Assembly (NCBI GenBank): GCA_002433055.1
Contig: DJHJ01000041.1
Span: 1-9,789 of the forward strand
Direction of reading: 5' to 3'
DNA length: 9,789 bases
Source of the DNA: Acidobacteriia bacterium UBA6623
Lineage (GTDB): Bacteria; Acidobacteriota; Terriglobia; Bryobacterales; UBA6623
The notes under the pieces: generated by a model
What the model saw: the letters and a program-made list of their open reading frames with translations, nothing else
The model's database searches: none
Told to the model about the DNA's origin: nothing
Shown here: one piece after another, positions 6,606-9,789 of the stretch
Layout of the letters: each line of letters opens with the position of its first letter
How positions within the stretch are numbered: position 1 is the stretch's first letter
Position numbers and translations under genes: made by a program

Positions 6606-7307
6606 CTACTGCCTACCGGTGGACTCCTCCGCTAGAATTTTTCCGTCCAACATGTGGAGTGTCCGTGCATCACAAAAGGCTGCAGCTTCGGCGTTGTGAG
6701 TAATCATCAGAATAGTCTGACCTAGTTCTTTGTTGAGCGTTTTCAGAGTAGTGAGCACAGCTTTTGAGTTCTGGGAATCAAGATTTCCGGTCGGTTCGTC
6801 AGCCAACAAAATGGGAGGTTGGTTAACAATGGCACGAGCAATTGCAACACGTTGTTGTTCGCCACCTGAGAGGGCGTGTGGTTTGTGATGTAAACGGTGC
6901 TCTATACCGAGTAGGCTGAGTAAGTTCTCGAACCTTGGGTCCGTCTGACGGTCTCCAGCAATATGCTTGGCGATTTCTATATTTTCTGCAGCACTAAGAG
7001 TGGGTAATAGGTTGAATCTTTGAAAAACAAACCCTACGCTGTGTCGCCTAAGAGCAGTCCTCTCTCTATCGGTCATATTTGTTAGATCGTGACCTGCAAC
7101 ACGAACACAGCCTGTACTGGGAGGAGTGAGTCCACCTATGATGTGAAACAAACTTGACTTACCCGATCCTGACGGGCCGAGTATTGCGACAAATTCGCCA
7201 GTCTTCACACTCAGGTCAACACCACGAAGTGCGGGCACTTCCACCCTTCCGCTCATGTGGTAGACCTTAGTTAGTCCTTCTACTTCGATGATGGAGTCAT
7301 GTACCAT
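6606..7307 (-). CDS. ABC transporter ATP-binding protein (LolD/MacB type)
   Basis: This cytoplasmic ATPase powers the permease encoded just before it. All nucleotide-binding motifs are intact in 233 residues: Walker A GPSGSGKS (44-51), Q-loop Q96 in FVFQRFNLLP, signature LSGGEQQR (146-153), Walker B ILLADE (166-171), D-loop NLDS (175-178) and switch H204 in MITHN. The stretch DEPTGNLDS and the total length are characteristic of the LolD/MacB/FtsE group rather than of nutrient importers. The start is ATG, 14 bases after the permease stop codon, which fits an operon and a dedicated pairing. Which of lipoprotein release, lipid transport or drug/toxin efflux is served cannot be decided from this subunit. 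It might also serve the second permease at 48-1130, by inference from paralogy only. Confidence 0.96.
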   Translation of the reverse strand: MVHDSIIEVEGLTKVYHMSGRVEVPALRGVDLSVKTGEFVAILGPSGSGKSSLFHIIGGLTPPSTGCVRVAGHDLTNMTDRERTALRRHSVGFVFQRFNLLPTLSAAENIEIAKHIAGDRQTDPRFENLLSLLGIEHRLHHKPHALSGGEQQRVAIARAIVNQPPILLADEPTGNLDSQNSKAVLTTLKTLNKELGQTILMITHNAEAAAFCDARTLHMLDGKILAEESTGRQ

Positions 7308-7321
7308 AAATCACGCCATTA

Positions 7322-8419
7322 CTAATCGTATGCCAGGGCCTCGATCGGGTCTTGTCGTGCAGCTTTGGTTGCGGGGTAGAGTGACCCTACTAAGGAACTA
7401 ACTATTGCAATGAAAGCCCCCCAAAACACCCATGAGGGCAAAATTAAAACTGCTATCAACGGGAAAAAAGTCTCAATAGCCACCTTGGCACTATATGCAA
7501 ACAAGTACCCAAACACTATTCCTACTATGCACATAGCCAGCGTCTCGCGCATGACTATTCGTGTGATGTAGGCTTTTGAGGCACCCATGGACTTCAGAAT
7601 GCCAATCTCTCTTGTTCGTTCCAGGACTGAGGTATACATGGACAACATCACAACTAAAAAACCGATGGTTACAGCGATACCAATAATCACGTTTATGGAT
7701 TGTGCTGACATTGATCGTAGGTTGGCTGCTGCTTGGGAGAGTAAATCCTCCATAGCGTAGATCGGATAGGACGGCAGTAAAGCCTTAATCTTGGTAATAG
7801 TAGCAGCGGTTGCTGTTGGGTCATGGAGTTTCAGGTAGAGCTGGCTGAGCCTCCCATGCCAACCCATTAACTCCTGCATGGTTTCGAGTTTAATGAATAT
7901 GCGGGACATCTTCCCGCTCTCGACGATTGCCACCACTCGAAAGTCATGGTTGAGTAGGTTCAGCGTGTCACCGACACGAACTTTTTTATAGCGTGCATAA
8001 ACCTCGTCAACAATCGCATCGTATTGGTTCTTAAGGGGTCCTCCATCGAGATAGTGGACTCCATCAGCCATTTCGGTAAAACGTTCCCAGTCCACACCCG
8101 TAATAGTTTGTAAATTGCCTAGGGTTGTAAGTGCCGTACCTGTAGTAATCTTAATTTCGGGAAAGATCTCAGCAAGCCGCTCAAGTAGTTTCTGAGGAAT
8201 GTCAGCTGTTCCTAAACTCTGGGCGGCACTACTGGTCGAAGGTCGAATGATGATGTCGGCGCCGACACCGCGGCTTCTGCGCTGAGATTCTGACAATAGC
8301 CCTTCTGAGATGCCGACGATCATCAGTATCATCGTCACTTCAACCGCGACCGCCAGCACACTCAATGCGGTCCTAATCGGACGGTGCGTGAGGTTACGGG
8401 CGATCATTTTATTGATCAC
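7322..8419 (-). CDS. Type VII ABC transporter permease (FtsX/MacB/LolC-like)
   Basis: This is the membrane subunit working with the ATPase at 6606-7307. The 365 residues show helix 1 near 16-41, a periplasmic domain to about 238, then three helices near 241-266, 294-317 and 329-350. The cytoplasmic loop carries REIGILKSMGAS, the contact region of this transporter family, and the tail ends YPATKAARQDPIEAL. The start is GTG at 8419, one base after the lipoprotein stop codon. An ATG four codons in is possible, but the GTG matches the paralogue in position. By eye about half of the residues match the protein encoded at 48-1130, with shared blocks RNLTHRP, GADIIIRPSTSS, ITGV and VDEVYA. Two copies of one subunit, or a heterodimer with an unseen partner, would form the functional channel. 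Confidence 0.95.
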   Translation of the reverse strand: MINKMIARNLTHRPIRTALSVLAVAVEVTMILMIVGISEGLLSESQRRSRGVGADIIIRPSTSSAAQSLGTADIPQKLLERLAEIFPEIKITTGTALTTLGNLQTITGVDWERFTEMADGVHYLDGGPLKNQYDAIVDEVYARYKKVRVGDTLNLLNHDFRVVAIVESGKMSRIFIKLETMQELMGWHGRLSQLYLKLHDPTATAATITKIKALLPSYPIYAMEDLLSQAAANLRSMSAQSINVIIGIAVTIGFLVVMLSMYTSVLERTREIGILKSMGASKAYITRIVMRETLAMCIVGIVFGYLFAYSAKVAIETFFPLIAVLILPSWVFWGAFIAIVSSLVGSLYPATKAARQDPIEALAYD

Positions 8420-8420
8420 G

Positions 8421-9365
8421 CTACGTTGTCCCCTCGGGATGGACTTTCATTTTTTCTCCGATACGTTCGATTTTGGTGCCTGCAGGGGCCTCTAGCTCGA
8501 AACTGCGCTTGGAAAGGGATTCGTTAAGTCCGGGATTTAAAATGCGGACCTGCACTTCGTATCCATCCTTGGGGCGCGTTAGGAAAATTGTTTGAGGATA
8601 AGGCAACTCCTTTGCCATTGACCATTCCGTATAAGAAACGTCGGTTACCAGGTCAGCAAGATCATCGAATATCTGAATGCGGGAAATTTCTAAGTCACTG
8701 CGGTCAAACCAAATTTTTCGTAACAATCTTACTTTTCCATTTTCATCCTTGCCCATAAGGTGGACGATTTGATAGGCGCGTTTCCTATGTAGTACGTTTT
8801 CGAGCATGCGGTACGGTTCATTTTGCCTTGGTGGATCGATCAAGACTGCTTCCAGCAGGTGTTGTGGTCGAACGCGGTCAATACGATCCTTTGGTGACTC
8901 TGCTATTGCTTCAGGGCCGATTAAAAAACGGTTAGTGGGTGGGATATACACCTTGAATTCGATTCCGTCGGAGACCATATCAAACGCCTTGCTTTTGACT
9001 ACAGGCACTTCGGCGATAGTCCTGATACTGGCAGGCCGCTCAATCAAAATAAATCCTCTAACTTCTGTAAATTCTTGCACTCTCTGTATTTTTCTGTTAC
9101 TTTTGGTCCTTCTTTTTTTGCTCGATTGTTCATTGGTGACAACTGCGAGACGCAGCTCGACAGTTGATTTCATCGTACGGATGTCTCCGAAGACTTCTAG
9201 CTTTTCGGTGAGCTCCTCAACTGTTGCTGTAGCTTTGGGGGTGGATACAGATCGGTCGACACGGGTACGTCCCAAACAACCTGTAGCGGCCCCGACGCAC
9301 ACCATAATCACCAACACTAATGACGGTTTAGTTGTGAGGGGGAAAAACCAAGAAATCTGAGGCAA
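8421..9365 (-). CDS. Predicted lipoprotein, LolA-like (outer-membrane lipoprotein-sorting family)
   Basis: The 314-residue product begins with a hydrophobic signal ending in GAATGC; Cys30 would be the lipid-modified residue after cleavage by signal peptidase II. The mature part has the run of long beta strands expected for a LolA/LolB-like half-barrel, for example RGFILIERPASIRTIAEVP, GIEFKVYIPPTNRFLIG, RKIWFDRSDLEISRIQIFD and LPYPQTIFLTRP, where the last two resemble COG2834-type proteins. A strongly basic segment, SSKKRRTKSNRK, lies near 81-92, probably a surface loop. The only usable upstream start is TTG at 9365; no ATG or GTG lies further upstream in frame. Placed one base before the permease gene, it is likely the periplasmic or outer-membrane partner of that transporter, accepting lipid or lipoprotein cargo. 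Family assignment is moderate, partner role inferred. Confidence 0.8.
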   Translation of the reverse strand: MPQISWFFPLTTKPSLVLVIMVCVGAATGCLGRTRVDRSVSTPKATATVEELTEKLEVFGDIRTMKSTVELRLAVVTNEQSSKKRRTKSNRKIQRVQEFTEVRGFILIERPASIRTIAEVPVVKSKAFDMVSDGIEFKVYIPPTNRFLIGPEAIAESPKDRIDRVRPQHLLEAVLIDPPRQNEPYRMLENVLHRKRAYQIVHLMGKDENGKVRLLRKIWFDRSDLEISRIQIFDDLADLVTDVSYTEWSMAKELPYPQTIFLTRPKDGYEVQVRILNPGLNESLSKRSFELEAPAGTKIERIGEKMKVHPEGTT

Positions 9366-9371
9366 TACTTG

Positions 9372-9399
9372 ATTATATCTAATGGCTCTAATATTTCCA
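9372..9399 (-). promoter_or_regulatory. Promoter of the lipoprotein-ABC transporter operon
   Basis: On the minus strand a perfect -10 hexamer, TATAAT (9377-9372), follows TGGAAA (9399-9394, four of six matches to TTGACA) at a 16-base spacing. The predicted transcription start is near 9365, at or next to the TTG start codon of the lipoprotein gene, implying a leaderless message or a start further inside. Confidence 0.5.
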
Positions 9400-9577
9400 G
9401 TTGATGAGTTGCCAATGTTCTTGTGACGGAAATTAAGTCGGCGGCCGAAACAACACGATTTTCAAGGGGTTGGAATTATTTAATCAGGCTATATGTTGTT
9501 TGATAATACATGTATTCGGCGTGATGAGACACGGGTTTTCTGTGTAGTTAATATTGGGTTCGTAACGCTCTTTGGGT

Positions 9578-9605
9578 TGCCTGATTTTTCTAAATTTGTT
9601 ATAAC
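9578..9605 (+). promoter_or_regulatory. Candidate promoter for the gene starting at 9710
   Basis: TTGCCT (9578-9583, four of six) and TATAAC (9600-9605, five of six) are separated by 16 bases on the plus strand. RNA would begin near 9612 and carry a leader of roughly 100 bases before the ATG. The -10 lies inside the short palindrome GTTATAAC. Confidence 0.4.
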
Positions 9606-9709
9606 CCTTGGCAACTCGACTGAATTAGCACTTCTACAGGACGCCGAAACTGCTGTGCATAAACAGTAGGGCAATGTGTTTTAGTTTAAGTCGAGGGAGA
9701 AGATATTAT

Positions 9710-9789
9710 ATGGCAAGAAAGGCTCACAAGGGTGCTAGACGGGCCGAAGCGACCCAACTCCCCAAAAAGAAAGCTACGCGCAAGAAGGC
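9710..9789 (+). CDS. Start of a gene encoding a very basic N-terminus (cut by window edge)
   Basis: An ATG at 9710 follows a strong ribosome binding site, GGGAGAAG (9695-9702), at proper spacing. Only 26 codons are visible: MARKAHKGARRAEATQ, then LPKKKATRKK. Lys and Arg make up about 40 percent, with few hydrophobic residues, so this is neither a signal peptide nor a membrane start. Such tails occur in nucleic-acid-binding proteins, including histone-like, ribosome-associated and helicase-type proteins. The family cannot be named from this fragment. It is divergent from the lipoprotein operon. Confidence 0.7.
   Translation, partial: MARKAHKGARRAEATQLPKKKATRKK

Larger units (their letters stand above)
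9366..9709 (+). other. Divergent intergenic spacer of 344 bases
   Basis: I see no convincing gene here; a 61-codon minus-strand frame at 9489-9674 has no ribosome binding site or recognisable sequence. The spacer holds the minus-strand promoter above and a plus-strand candidate described separately. An eight-base inverted pair, GAGTTGCC (9406-9413) and GGCAACTC (9610-9617), is about 200 bases apart and may be chance. GTTGCC/GGCAAC (9576-9581 with 9610-9615) could form a loose hairpin. Confidence 0.5.

Noticed and set aside
48..8419. The two permease genes as inverted repeats for homologous inversion
   Set aside because: Similarity is at protein level; the best-matching DNA stretches are short and interrupted, for example around REIGILKS, so recombination is unlikely.
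8806..9360. 184-codon plus-strand reading frame
   Set aside because: It is the antisense of the lipoprotein gene; its hydrophobic and serine-rich content mirrors the charged strands of the real protein.
9406..9617. Eight-base inverted repeat GAGTTGCC/GGCAACTC as possible mobile-element ends
   Set aside because: Too short and about 200 bases apart; no flanking direct repeats or transposase.
9489..9674. 61-codon minus-strand reading frame in the right-hand spacer
   Set aside because: No ribosome binding site, no recognisable sequence, and it overlaps the best promoter candidate for the gene at 9710.

Overview
This is a chromosomal window from a Gram-negative bacterium. It encodes a lipoprotein with a lipobox signal, type VII (FtsX/MacB/LolC-like) ABC permeases, Sec- and Tat-type export signals, and the ScpA/ScpB segregation proteins. 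A LolA-like lipoprotein beside a Lol/MacB-type transporter, together with DUF6807 and secreted xylose-isomerase-like TIM-barrel proteins, is common in Acidobacteriota, Planctomycetota and Verrucomicrobiota. I lean towards an uncultured Acidobacteriota-type organism, with low confidence. Base composition is moderate and start codons are often not ATG. I see no phage genes, insertion sequences, CRISPR arrays, rRNA or tRNA.

Layout. 48-1130 (+) is an ABC permease whose partner genes, if any, lie to the left of the window. It converges on a cytosolic sugar-phosphate isomerase/epimerase-like TIM barrel (1199-2191, -), with a possible terminator between them. The divergent spacer 2192-2453 holds the most unusual structure in the window: a GC-rich, cloverleaf-like inverted-repeat element at 2270-2347. 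Its G-U pairs suggest that it acts as RNA read from the + strand, in front of a small secreted protein of unknown function (2454-2888, +).

From 9365 down to 2896 seven genes all lie on the minus strand: a LolA-like lipoprotein, a permease paralogous to the first gene, its ATPase, scpA, scpB (TAATG overlap), a hydroxypyruvate-isomerase-like protein with a twin-arginine-like leader, and a DUF6807 protein. The first three form an ATP-driven envelope transport cassette, probably for lipoproteins, lipids or efflux. ScpA and ScpB act with SMC in chromosome condensation. The last two, with the gene at 1199-2191, look like parts of a sugar or sugar-acid catabolic set. Only the 128-base gap before scpA (6478-6605) and the 63-base gap after scpB interrupt the run, so one long transcript or two or three overlapping ones are possible.

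At the right edge a divergent gene begins at 9710 (+). Only its very basic first 26 residues are visible. The 344-base spacer before it holds a good minus-strand promoter for the lipoprotein gene and a plausible plus-strand promoter.
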